Origin: JAUVUV01 sp964548275
GTDB lineage: Bacteria; Gemmatimonadota; Glassbacteria; GWA2-58-10
Direction: 5' to 3'
Assembly (NCBI GenBank): GCA_964548275.1
Contig: CAZJQI010000013.1
Location: 1-64,000 of the forward strand
Length of the DNA: 64,000 nt
Shown: positions 42,516 through 50,851 of the stretch, piece by piece
Position numbering within the stretch: the stretch's first letter is position 1
Layout of the letters: each line of letters begins with the position of its first letter
The notes under the pieces: generated by a model
What the model was told of the DNA's origin: nothing
Database searches by the model: none
Seen by the model: the letters and a program-made list of their open reading frames with translations, nothing else
Program-made: the position numbers and the translations under genes

Positions 42516-44451
42516 ATTCAAGTAGCTGTTCCCACTCCTTGTAAGCTTCTTCTATCTTGCCCTTGATAGTTTCAAGGGCTGTGCCGAGTTCAGCCGCCCT
42601 GCCCTCCTGCTTGTAGGTTTTGGGGTCGGCAAGTTCAAGCTGAAGCTCGTGCTTACGGTTTTCCAGTTGGGCAATCTCGCTTTCGAGAAGCGCTATCCGC
42701 TCCTTTAGTTTTCGAAGTACATTTTTAGAGATTTGCCTGGGACGTTCTTTTTCCACACCGGCTTTTTTCTCCGGCCGGGAAGAGCTAGAAGGCTTTTTCC
42801 TCGCCTTCTGAACCAGGGCTCGCTCGAATTTCGCCCGTTCCTGTTTATAATAAGAATAATCACCATCATATTCAACAACTTTGTCCATTCCCGGAGCGGC
42901 GCGGCCGGTGAGAGAAAACTCCAGAATCCGCGTAGCAAATGCAGATAAAAGCTCCCGGTCATGGGTAATCAGGACCACCGTGCCGGAATATTCGCCCAAA
43001 GCGTTCTGGAGAGCCTCCCGGCTGTAGATATCTAGATGGTTGGTCGGCTCATCGAGCAGGAGCAGGTTTGCCTTGGAGTGGATCAGTCCCGCAAGCAGCA
43101 GCCGTCTGAATTCCCCCTCGCTTAACGAGTCCACGCTCTGCTCCACCTGCTCACCGGTGAAAAGAAACCGTGCCAGGAGGTTCCGCAGTTCTCCAATAGT
43201 GAGTTCCGGGGCCTGAGCATACATGAACTCCAGCACGCTGCTGAGTTCAACCGGATGGCTTATACGTTGGGGCAGGTAGGCGATATTCACCTCGCGGCCC
43301 CGGTCGATCCGGCCTTTGTGCGGAGGAATTTTCCCGGCCAGGATTTCAAGCAAGGTGGATTTCCCTGTGCCGTTGTCTCCGATTACCGCCAGGGTTTCAC
43401 CGCGCATCAGTGTGAGATCGAGATTTTCAAACAGGGGTTCGCGGTTCGGCCAGGCCATGCTGACACCTTCGGCCTCGATAACCACTGAGGCGGACTCGCG
43501 TGAGATATTGATCTCCCAGTTCGGCGCGTGGCGAACACGGCGAGTCCTGGGCGGCGGCTTGAGCCGGGCGAGCATTTTCCTCCTGCTCTGGGCCTGTTTC
43601 GTTTTCTGGCCGTAGATATTGCGGCGGATGAATTCCTCGATCTTTTCCACCTTGCGTTCGTAGTTTTTCCGCTCGCGCTCAAGCCTCTCGGCCTCGGCAT
43701 GGGCCCACTGGCTGAACGCGCTGTAATTGCCAGGGCGAATGGTAACGTGGCTGTCAAGTATCTCAATAGTCCGGTCGGTCACCTTATCCAGCAAAGCACG
43801 GTCGTGGGAAATTACCACCACAGTCGAGGTCGTTTCGAGGAGGAAACTTTCCAGGAACTCGATCGCCTTCAGGTCCAAATGGTTGGTCGGCTCGTCCAGA
43901 AACAGAATGTCCGGTTCGCCGATCAGGGCCCTGGCCAGCGCCAGGCGGCTTTTCTGGCCACCGCTCAGGGAATTGACCGGCTGGCTGAATGTTTTCGGTT
44001 CAAGGCCCAGGCCGGTGAGAATTTTCTCTGCGCGGCTGCCCAGGCTGTAGCCGCCCAGCCGCTCGAATCGGTCCATCATCCCGCCGTAATGCTCCAGTTC
44101 CTTTCCATGGAGTTTTTCGCCGGCCTCGAGCCTTTTGCCGTATTCCCTGATCTTTTTTTCCAGGTGATTGATCTCGCTGCAGGAGCAAATAAGTTCATCC
44201 AGCACTCCCCGTTCGGAATCCAGTGACGGTTCCTGTTCCATGTAGCTCAGTTTGAGGTTTTTCTCCCGGTGCACCTCACCCGTGTCCGGGCGGTCAAGTC
44301 CTGCGAGCACCCGGCAGAACGTGGTCTTGCCCGCACCGTTGGGCCCCACCACGCCGATCCGCTCGCTACGGCGGATGATACCGGTAACAGGGCCGAAAAT
44401 CAGGTGACCCGAGAAACTTTTGCTTATCTCCACGAAACTTACCAGTGTCAA
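42508..44451 (-). CDS. ABC-F family ATPase (translation factor or resistance type)
   Basis: The 647-residue protein has two ABC cassettes and no membrane segment. Walker A motifs are GPNGAGKTTF and GDNGTGKSTL. Signatures are LSGGQKSRLALARAL and a variant LSEGEFRRLLLA, each with a Walker B ending in DEPTNHLD. A linker of about 80 charged residues joins the cassettes, and a lysine-rich C-terminal coiled coil (about 560-645) resembles Uup/YdiF types. ABC-F proteins enter the ribosomal E site. The start is TTG at 44451 with GGAG upstream; the longer open frame would be read through the hairpin at 44478-44501. Confidence 0.85.
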   Translation of the reverse strand: MTLVSFVEISKSFSGHLIFGPVTGIIRRSERIGVVGPNGAGKTTFCRVLAGLDRPDTGEVHREKNLKLSYMEQEPSLDSERGVLDELICSCSEINHLEKKIREYGKRLEAGEKLHGKELEHYGGMMDRFERLGGYSLGSRAEKILTGLGLEPKTFSQPVNSLSGGQKSRLALARALIGEPDILFLDEPTNHLDLKAIEFLESFLLETTSTVVVISHDRALLDKVTDRTIEILDSHVTIRPGNYSAFSQWAHAEAERLERERKNYERKVEKIEEFIRRNIYGQKTKQAQSRRKMLARLKPPPRTRRVRHAPNWEINISRESASVVIEAEGVSMAWPNREPLFENLDLTLMRGETLAVIGDNGTGKSTLLEILAGKIPPHKGRIDRGREVNIAYLPQRISHPVELSSVLEFMYAQAPELTIGELRNLLARFLFTGEQVEQSVDSLSEGEFRRLLLAGLIHSKANLLLLDEPTNHLDIYSREALQNALGEYSGTVVLITHDRELLSAFATRILEFSLTGRAAPGMDKVVEYDGDYSYYKQERAKFERALVQKARKKPSSSSRPEKKAGVEKERPRQISKNVLRKLKERIALLESEIAQLENRKHELQLELADPKTYKQEGRAAELGTALETIKGKIEEAYKEWEQLLEYD

Positions 44452-44472
44452 ATCAGGCGCTCCGATTGGGAT

Positions 44473-44506
44473 TAAACAAGGGCACGGCCAGCCGTGCCCT
44501 TTCATT
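44473..44506 (-). terminator. Terminator or attenuator between rarA and ABC-F
   Basis: AAGGGCACGGC and GCCGTGCCCTT are perfect inverted arms separated by two bases, followed on the minus strand by GTTTAAT. It lies between the rarA stop (44539) and the ABC-F start (44451), so it may separate them or regulate ABC-F by attenuation. Confidence 0.6.
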
Positions 44507-44538
44507 GTTCAACGAAGTACATAATATGTTTGAAAAGC

Positions 44539-45915
44539 TTATTTCTCTTTCTTACGCGCTTCGTCAACCAGCTTCTGCCAGAACTCCAGCCGCTTGCGGA
44601 TTTCCTTTTCGAATCCGAGATTGGTCGGCTCGTAAAATTTCGCCCCCTCCAGGGCGTCAGGAAGGTATTGCTGGGGGGCGAAATGATAAGGATAGTCGTG
44701 GGGGTATTTGTAGCCTTTGGCGTAGCCGAGAGCTTTCATCAGCCTGGTGGGGGCGTTGCGCAGGTGCAGGGGCACAGGCTCGCTCATGTGCTTAAGGGCA
44801 GCCTCCTGGGCTTTTTTCAGGGCAAGGTAGCTGGCGTTGCTTTTTGGAGCAGTGGCGAGATAGGTCACAGCCTGGCTCATCACGATCGCCCCCTCCGGCA
44901 GCCCGATCACCGAAACCGCCTGGAAGGCGGCCGTTGCGATCAGAAGTGCCTGGGGATCGGCATTGCTCACATCCTCGGCAGCGAAAATGATCATCCGGCG
45001 AAGGATGAACAGGGGATCCTCGCCGGCTTCCAGCATACGGGCCATGTAATAGAGTGCCGCATCCGGGTCGCTGCCGCGCAGGGACTTGATAAAGGCTGAG
45101 ATAACATCGTAGTGCTGGTCGCCCATGCGGTCATACTGAAGGAGCCGCTGCTGGAGGGCCTCGGCCATGATCTTGCGGGTAACGGCCTTTTTACGGGAAG
45201 GTTTTTTGCCCCTCTTCTCTTCCAGGTACAGCGCGGCAAGTTCCAGGCCGGTCAGGGCGGCGCGAGCGTCGCCGTCAGCAGCCTCAAGCAGGAGTTCTCT
45301 GGCGTCCTCATCCAGCACAACAGACTTATCTCCAAGGCCGCGCTCCCTGTCCTTGAGAGCCCGCTTGAGAATTCGCGCCAGGTGTTCTTTTTCAAGCCTC
45401 TTGAGCACGAATACCCTGACCCGGCTCAACAGGGGGCTGATCACCTCGAATGAGGGGTTTTCGGTTGTCGCGCCGATCAGGATGATAAGGCCCTTTTCCA
45501 CATGTGGCAGAAGGGTATCCTGCTGGGCCTTGTTGAAACGGTGGATCTCATCCAGGAAAACGATTGTGCGGCGCTGGTAGAGCTTGAGAGCCTCCCGCGC
45601 ATCCTCGACAGCTTTTCTGATTTCCTGCACCCCGCAGGTCACGGCGCTGTAATGCACGAAATTCGATCCGGTCTGCCTGGCGATAATCCGGGCAAGCGTG
45701 GTTTTTCCGCTGCCCGGAGGACCCCAGAGAATCATCGAGGTCAGCCTGTCCGACTCGATCCCCCGGCGAAGGACACCATCCGGGCCCAGAATATGCTCCT
45801 GGCCCTCGAATTCGTCCAGGCTGGACGGCCGCATCCTGTCTGCCAGAGGGGCAATCTGGCTCCCCCTGCTATCCTCCTCCGGCATGCTGAAAAGCTCTTT
45901 GGTTTCATCGGTCAT
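44539..45915 (-). CDS. rarA: Replication-associated recombination ATPase RarA (MgsA)
   Basis: An AAA+ clamp-loader-like protein of about 458 residues. MRPSSLDEFEGQEHIL, Walker A GPPGSGKTTLARII, Walker B IVFLDEIHRFNKAQQD and the RarA-specific GATTENPSFEVISPLLSRVRVF are all present. The C-terminal half has MARMLEAGEDPLFILRRM and KGYKYPHDYPYHFAPQQYLPD. It acts at stalled replication forks. ATG at 45915 is preferred; TTG at 45927 is four codons earlier. It is divergent from acpS. Confidence 0.93.
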   Translation of the reverse strand: MTDETKELFSMPEEDSRGSQIAPLADRMRPSSLDEFEGQEHILGPDGVLRRGIESDRLTSMILWGPPGSGKTTLARIIARQTGSNFVHYSAVTCGVQEIRKAVEDAREALKLYQRRTIVFLDEIHRFNKAQQDTLLPHVEKGLIILIGATTENPSFEVISPLLSRVRVFVLKRLEKEHLARILKRALKDRERGLGDKSVVLDEDARELLLEAADGDARAALTGLELAALYLEEKRGKKPSRKKAVTRKIMAEALQQRLLQYDRMGDQHYDVISAFIKSLRGSDPDAALYYMARMLEAGEDPLFILRRMIIFAAEDVSNADPQALLIATAAFQAVSVIGLPEGAIVMSQAVTYLATAPKSNASYLALKKAQEAALKHMSEPVPLHLRNAPTRLMKALGYAKGYKYPHDYPYHFAPQQYLPDALEGAKFYEPTNLGFEKEIRKRLEFWQKLVDEARKKEK

Positions 45916-46092
45916 GGCGCGAGCCAAAAGGTTTGAGTTAATCTTCGAGTGGACAAACGCCCCACAGAGTTTTAACTTGTTTGCCGGATTTTCCGTTTTG
46001 GAAACCCGCTGATAAGAAATATATTACCTGTCCAGCATGATTATCAAGAAAGTCAGCTTTAAAAGCCTGAATATATGAAAGGGTGTCCGAAT

Positions 46093-46509
46093 ATGGATTC
46101 ACTAATGGGCAAGCCGGCAGTGGTGCTCGGGTTGGGTGTGGACCTGATCGAGATAGAGAGAATCAAGCAAGCGCTGGAGGCTGAATCCGGCAAACGCTTT
46201 GAAAGCAGGGTTTTCACTGAGGGCGAGATCACCTATTGCCGCAGCAAGGTCAATCCATATCCCCACTTTGCGGCACGGTTTGCAGCCAAGGAAGCTGTGA
46301 TGAAAGCTTTCGGCACTGGCTGGACTGCGCGGGTTTCCTGGAAAGGAATCGAGGTGCTCAACAACGAGCTGGGGCAGCCCTTTATTGCCTTTCACGGCAA
46401 AACAGAAAAACTGGCCGGGGAGATAGGTGTTGAAACCTGTTACATATCTATTTCGCACAACAGGAGCCAGGCCGTTGCAGCGGCCCTTCTGCTGGGCAAA
46501 ACAGATTAG
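46093..46509 (+). CDS. acpS: Holo-[acyl-carrier-protein] synthase
   Basis: AcpS attaches 4'-phosphopantetheine to acyl carrier protein. The 138-residue product has the two motif groups GLGVDLIEIERI (metal-binding Asp17) and FAAKEAVMKAFGTG, and ends with the usual SISHNRSQAVAAALL. I place the start at ATG 46093, with AAGGG upstream; ATG at 46075 would add six residues. Length is close to the usual 120-130. Confidence 0.93.
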   Translation: MDSLMGKPAVVLGLGVDLIEIERIKQALEAESGKRFESRVFTEGEITYCRSKVNPYPHFAARFAAKEAVMKAFGTGWTARVSWKGIEVLNNELGQPFIAFHGKTEKLAGEIGVETCYISISHNRSQAVAAALLLGKTD

Positions 46510-46571
46510 GGCAGGAACAGCCTGCTAATAATTTTTCCACGCCTTTCAACAATAATAAACAGGAGCCGGAA

Positions 46572-48257
46572 ATGAGAAAGGAAACTGCCTTTCACGCCCT
46601 GGTTTTGATATGCCTGGGTTGCTTTATCGTAAGCTTGGCTTTCACAACCAGTGTATATGCAGCGGTGAGCAATCCCCATGCTGTTGCCACGTTTGAATGC
46701 CTCGGGATTTACTACAAAGTGGAAAATGACCTTGGAGAATGCGCCTTCCGGCACAGAAAGACGGGTGCGGAAGAATGGAAAGATGTTATCCCGCTCTGGT
46801 TCGACAGGCGGGACAGCGAATACCGGGGAAGTATTGTCGGCCTGGCACCTGACACCGAATATGAGATCAGCCTGAGATGCGGGGAGAAGGAGAGTGTTTT
46901 CAGGGCACGGACACGCAGGGACGATTTCCCTGTGGGCAAAACAACGTATCTCAAAGGCGGAGTCAGCGATGAAACTGTGTTTATCACTGAACCCGGCAGA
47001 GCTGACGCCTGGCATCTGGTTGCCCCTGAACCCGGCGCCAAAACAGTTATCGATCCGGAAAAAACCACTGATTATAACATTGTCATTGCAGCCCCGTATG
47101 TTATTGTCAGGGGCCTTGAATTAAAGAACGCGATCAAGGATGCTGTGCTGATCAAAGAAGGAATCCACGATGTAGTTATAGAGGACTGCCATATAACCTT
47201 ATGGGGCAGAGGCGACAGGAGGCTCGCTTACCTGGGCTATGGTGACAGCGGAATAAGAGCGGAGGGAGGAACCTCCCGGCTCGTGATCCAGCGCAATCTG
47301 ATAGATCATCCCAGCGGCTGGACAAATGACTGGGAGACCGGGCATCCAAGCGGGCCGCAGGCAGTAACTCTCCGGAATTCCCTTGGTGGAAATATTATCA
47401 GGTACAACGAAATCAGCTCAACAGAGGACCACGGTTTCAACGATGCAATCGGGGGCGGGAGCAATTACAGTTTCCAGGGCAGCCCGAACAGGGATTCGGA
47501 CATATACGGAAATATAATTTCCAATGTGTGGGATGATGCGATCGAGGCTGAGGGGGCGAACATGAACGTGCGAATCTGGGGCAATTACATCCACTATACT
47601 TTCACACATATTGCCACCGCTGCCACCTCCCGGGGACCGCTGTACATTTTCAGAAACGTTTTCGGCCTGTCGCGCCGAACGCATAACGATCCGCTGGGCG
47701 GGCCGATGATCAAGATGGGGGAGCGCGCGCCGTATTCAGGAGGACGCAGGTATGTCTTTCACAATACCGCTCTTCAGCCCAGAGGTGCATTCAGGGTGTT
47801 CAGCACGCATCCGGTTTCCAATACCGTTTCGCGCAACAATATTTTCGACTGTCCCGGCCCGCTGGCCGGCCGCAGGAGGCCGAACCCGCCGGCCGACCTG
47901 GACCACGACCTGTTTACAGGTCTGAATGCGGGACTCGATTATGAAAAGCACGCAATAAGGATCAGGCCGTCTTTTGTTCCCTCCCGGGGTCTCGAATTTT
48001 ATCTGGCTTCCACGACCACGAGAATAAAATGGGGGAAGACTGAGGTGGAACATCATGGCAGGAAATGGACGCAAACCGACAAGGTGGTCACAGTGGTCAA
48101 TCCGGCGATTGATGCCGGAGTCATGCTGCCCGGTTTCAATGACGGCTACCAGGGCAGGGGGCCGGATCTGGGTGCATTCGAAAGGGGAGGGCCGCCGCTG
48201 AAATTCGGCAGGCAGGCGCTGAATCCGGGAACTTACGCTCCCTGGGAAACGCAATAA
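46572..48257 (+). CDS. Secreted right-handed parallel beta-helix protein
   Basis: The 561-residue protein starts with a signal peptide (to about residue 35, ending VYAA). A fibronectin-III-like domain (about 38-118) is followed by a right-handed beta-helix (about 160-430) recognisable from repeated turns such as YVIVRGLELKNAIKDAVLIKEG, NIIRYNEISSTEDHGFNDAIGGG and NVRIWGNYIHYTF. This fold is typical of pectate-lyase-like and polysaccharide lyase/hydrolase enzymes. No catalytic residues can be assigned. GGAG lies well placed before ATG. The 3' end abuts a truncated FG-GAP gene on the other strand. Confidence 0.75.
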   Translation: MRKETAFHALVLICLGCFIVSLAFTTSVYAAVSNPHAVATFECLGIYYKVENDLGECAFRHRKTGAEEWKDVIPLWFDRRDSEYRGSIVGLAPDTEYEISLRCGEKESVFRARTRRDDFPVGKTTYLKGGVSDETVFITEPGRADAWHLVAPEPGAKTVIDPEKTTDYNIVIAAPYVIVRGLELKNAIKDAVLIKEGIHDVVIEDCHITLWGRGDRRLAYLGYGDSGIRAEGGTSRLVIQRNLIDHPSGWTNDWETGHPSGPQAVTLRNSLGGNIIRYNEISSTEDHGFNDAIGGGSNYSFQGSPNRDSDIYGNIISNVWDDAIEAEGANMNVRIWGNYIHYTFTHIATAATSRGPLYIFRNVFGLSRRTHNDPLGGPMIKMGERAPYSGGRRYVFHNTALQPRGAFRVFSTHPVSNTVSRNNIFDCPGPLAGRRRPNPPADLDHDLFTGLNAGLDYEKHAIRIRPSFVPSRGLEFYLASTTTRIKWGKTEVEHHGRKWTQTDKVVTVVNPAIDAGVMLPGFNDGYQGRGPDLGAFERGGPPLKFGRQALNPGTYAPWETQ

Positions 48258-48274
48258 TACATGAGATAAATCTT

Positions 48275-48544
48275 CTTACGGCATACATCCCCGTTCGATA
48301 TAGGAGCGTTCGAACAGATAGACCTGCCCGCTTTTTCGGCTCCCACAAGAAGGTCGAGCCTGCCGTCACCGTTCCAGTCGCCCAGGGTCGGTTGGCTGAT
48401 AAAACCGTTATTGATCGGGCCGAAACCGTCAGCGGTATGCAGAGCCAAAGGCTCTCCGTGGCCGATTCCCGGGGGCAAGGCCTCCTGAGGAGCGCAGCCA
48501 GCCAGGAGAAGAGTAAGGGTGAGTAAAGTTGTAAAAAGGGACAT
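48275..48544 (-). pseudogene. Truncated, frameshifted FG-GAP/VCBS-repeat lipoprotein
   Basis: Reading from ATG at 48544 gives a lipoprotein leader (LLAGC) and the start of one FG-GAP repeat, with the calcium-binding phrase GDWNGDGRLDLLVGAE. At an A-run (48332-48336, T's on the plus strand) the frame is lost. Adding one base restores the expected continuation SGQVYLFERSYIERG and a stop at 48275-48277. Even so the product has only about 90 residues, while FG-GAP proteins have many repeats. The gene is therefore both cut short and frameshifted, or the shift is a sequencing error in an already truncated gene. The unshifted reading runs to 48233 and overlaps the beta-helix gene. Confidence 0.65.
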
Positions 48545-48785
48545 AAGTAACTCTCCATTTTAATCTGCAAGCATTATCGGAAAGTGATATTAAAAATTAT
48601 TCAAAAAGACAGATTTTACCAGACAAATGCAACAGAGGAGGTGTTGGCAGGCATGTTAATTTCCGCATGCATGGAGTGATTAGATCATTACTTTAAGCAT
48701 AAGCTATTAACTAATTTAAAATTAAGAGGATATATAAATCACTTAAAGTTAATAATCAAGTGCTCTCGGGTAGTAAAACAAAAGA

Positions 48786-48812
48786 ATGCCGCAAGCTATA
48801 CGGCCTTTTTCT
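48786..48812 (-). terminator. Terminator after fhs
   Basis: GCCG and CGGC flank a nine-base loop, with A/T-rich runs on both sides (CTTTTTCTTT on the plus strand, ATTCTTTTG on the minus). It lies just downstream of the fhs stop. The rest of the 294-base gap 48545-48838 is AT-rich and empty. Confidence 0.5.
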
Positions 48813-48838
48813 TTGGATATTTACCTCTATCGTTGCAA

Positions 48839-50530
48839 TTAAAACAGCCCGTAAATCTTGCCGTGCTTGTCCAGTCCGATATTCTCTGCGGCCGGTTTTT
48901 TGGGCAGGCCCGGCATGGTCATTATATCTCCGGTGAAAACTACCAGAAACCCGGCCCCTGCGCTGGGTCTCACCTCGCGCACAGTGATTCTGAATCCCCT
49001 GGGCCGTCCGAGAATGGCCTGGTTGTCAGTGAGCGAAAACTGGGTTTTGGCCATGCACACCGGAAGGTTGTCCATGCCGAATTTTTCGATACTCTGGATA
49101 TTTCTCCTGGCTGCGGTTGTGTATTCCACCCTGTCTGCGCCGTACATGAGGCAGGCGATTTTTTCGATCTTGCTTGTTACAGACTCTTCCACATCATAGA
49201 GGAACTTGAAATTCGAGCTATCCTTCTCGATTATAGAACATACCTGATCAGCGAGTTCCAGGCCGCCCTCTCCGCCTTTTTCCCAGACCTCGGTTACTGT
49301 CGAGGGAATCTCCAGCTTTTCACAGTGGTCTTTTATCAGGTCGATTTCGGCCCGGGTGTCGGACAGGAAATAGTTAATCGCCACCACTACCGGCACGCCG
49401 TGCATCTGGATGTTTTCGACGTGTTTATCCAGGTTCTCCAGGCCGGTGGCAAGCGCCTCGTGGTTCTCGCTGGGGAGGTTTTCCAAAGGCACACCGCCCT
49501 GGAACTTGAGAGCCCTGGCGCTGGTGACAAGCACCACACAGGCGGGCTCGAGATTGCCGTAACGGCACTTGATGTTGAAGAATTTTTCCGCTCCCAGGTC
49601 CGCACCGAAACCGGCCTCGGTAACAACGTAATCGGAGAGGTTCAGGGCCAGGCGTGTGGAGATCAGGCTATTGCAGCCGTGGGCGATATTGGCGAAAGGT
49701 CCGCCGTGCACCAGCGCAGGCCCGCCTTCGAGAGTCTGAACCAGGTTGGGCTTGAACGCCTCTCTAAGCAGCGCAGCCATTGCGCCCGGAGCATGGAGGT
49801 CTTTCGCAGGCACCGGTTCCCTGTTGAAATTATAACCCACGATAATCCGGCCGAGACGATGTTCCAGATCTTTGAGACTGCTCGCCAGGCAGAGAATCGC
49901 CATCACCTCCGAGGCTACGGTGATAATAAAGCGGTCTTCCCGTGCCACGCCGTTCAGCGGCCCGCCAAGTCCGATCACGATCGCGCGCAGGCTCCGGTCG
50001 TTCATGTCCATGGCCCTGGGCCAGATAATCCGCCGCGGATCGAAATTCAGCGGATTGCCCTGGTGCACACTGTTATCGACCATTGCGCTCAACAGATTGT
50101 GAGCTGTAGTAATTGCATGCATGTCGCCGGTGAAATGAAGGTTGATATCCTCCATCGGGATAACCTGCGAATACCCGCCTCCTGCTGCTCCTCCTTTGAT
50201 TCCCATGCAGGGGCCCAGCGAAGGCTCGCGAAGGCAGAGCATCGCGCTCTTACCCTGGCGCTTAAGAGCCTGAGCCAGACCGACCGAGATAGTGGACTTA
50301 CCCACCCCGGCAGGCGTGGCACTGATCGCTGTGACCAGAATCAGGCGGCCTTTTTTGCCGGCTTTTTCTTTTACATTTTCAAGAGAAATTTTGGCTTTAT
50401 GGCGGCCGTAAAGCTCAAGATCGCTTTCCCGCAGGCCCACCTGCCTGGCGATTTCCACTATCGGCTTGATATCGGCATTCTGTGCGATTTCGATGTCACT
50501 GGGAATCTTTTTGATCGGCGCGGCAGACAC
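48839..50530 (-). CDS. fhs: Formate-tetrahydrofolate ligase
   Basis: Fhs joins formate to tetrahydrofolate with ATP, giving 10-formyl-THF for purines or, in acetogens, the methyl branch of CO2 fixation. The 563-residue protein shows IPSDIEIAQNADIKPI, the P-loop TPAGVGKSTISVGL, FTGDMHAITTAHNLLSA and the C-terminal KTQFSLTDN and MTMPGLPK. All are family hallmarks. GGAGG precedes the ATG start region. A 20-bp palindrome overlaps a likely promoter upstream (50650-50681). No other one-carbon gene is adjacent. Confidence 0.95.
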   Translation of the reverse strand: MSAAPIKKIPSDIEIAQNADIKPIVEIARQVGLRESDLELYGRHKAKISLENVKEKAGKKGRLILVTAISATPAGVGKSTISVGLAQALKRQGKSAMLCLREPSLGPCMGIKGGAAGGGYSQVIPMEDINLHFTGDMHAITTAHNLLSAMVDNSVHQGNPLNFDPRRIIWPRAMDMNDRSLRAIVIGLGGPLNGVAREDRFIITVASEVMAILCLASSLKDLEHRLGRIIVGYNFNREPVPAKDLHAPGAMAALLREAFKPNLVQTLEGGPALVHGGPFANIAHGCNSLISTRLALNLSDYVVTEAGFGADLGAEKFFNIKCRYGNLEPACVVLVTSARALKFQGGVPLENLPSENHEALATGLENLDKHVENIQMHGVPVVVAINYFLSDTRAEIDLIKDHCEKLEIPSTVTEVWEKGGEGGLELADQVCSIIEKDSSNFKFLYDVEESVTSKIEKIACLMYGADRVEYTTAARRNIQSIEKFGMDNLPVCMAKTQFSLTDNQAILGRPRGFRITVREVRPSAGAGFLVVFTGDIMTMPGLPKKPAAENIGLDKHGKIYGLF

Positions 50531-50649
50531 TATTCCTCCAAGTGATATTTTTCCATTGAGAAACCTGGAACAGCATGTTTTGATAATTCTTGCTCAAACT
50601 TATTACTATCTGCTTGAAAAATAAATAAGATAAAAGGCAATCCCCATGC

Positions 50650-50681
50650 TGTCTATAATAATATAGACACCAGGCTGTAAA
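50650..50681 (-). promoter_or_regulatory. Promoter with palindromic operator upstream of fhs
   Basis: TGTCTATA-ATAA-TATAGACA (50650-50669) is a perfect dyad with 8-bp arms. On the minus strand TTTACA (50681-50676) could be the -35 and TATTAT (50660-50655) the -10, placed inside the dyad with a 15-base spacer. A repressor bound here would block fhs. The regulator is unknown. Confidence 0.4.
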
Positions 50682-50752
50682 CGTATTTTGAAAATGGTTT
50701 AAATTGCCTTAAGATTAAACAATTTACGGTGTTTCTTAGGGGGATAAAAAAA

Positions 50753-50781
50753 TTGACCTGACAGGGCTATTTGTTTATTTT
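50753..50781 (+). promoter_or_regulatory. Promoter of valS
   Basis: TTGACC (50753-50758), a 17-base spacer and TATTTT (50776-50781), about 70 bases before the chosen valS start. It places transcription start near 50788, so an in-frame ATG at 50771 cannot be the start codon. Confidence 0.55.
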
Positions 50782-50851
50782 TCCACTTAATTTGACATTA
50801 TGCCCGGATAAATTCCGCATTGCAATCGAGCTAAGAGGTATGGGAGGAAGT

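Noticed and set aside
48833..50545. 570-codon plus-strand frame opposite fhs
   Set aside because: It is antisense to a fully recognised fhs gene; long antisense frames are expected in GC-rich coding sequence.
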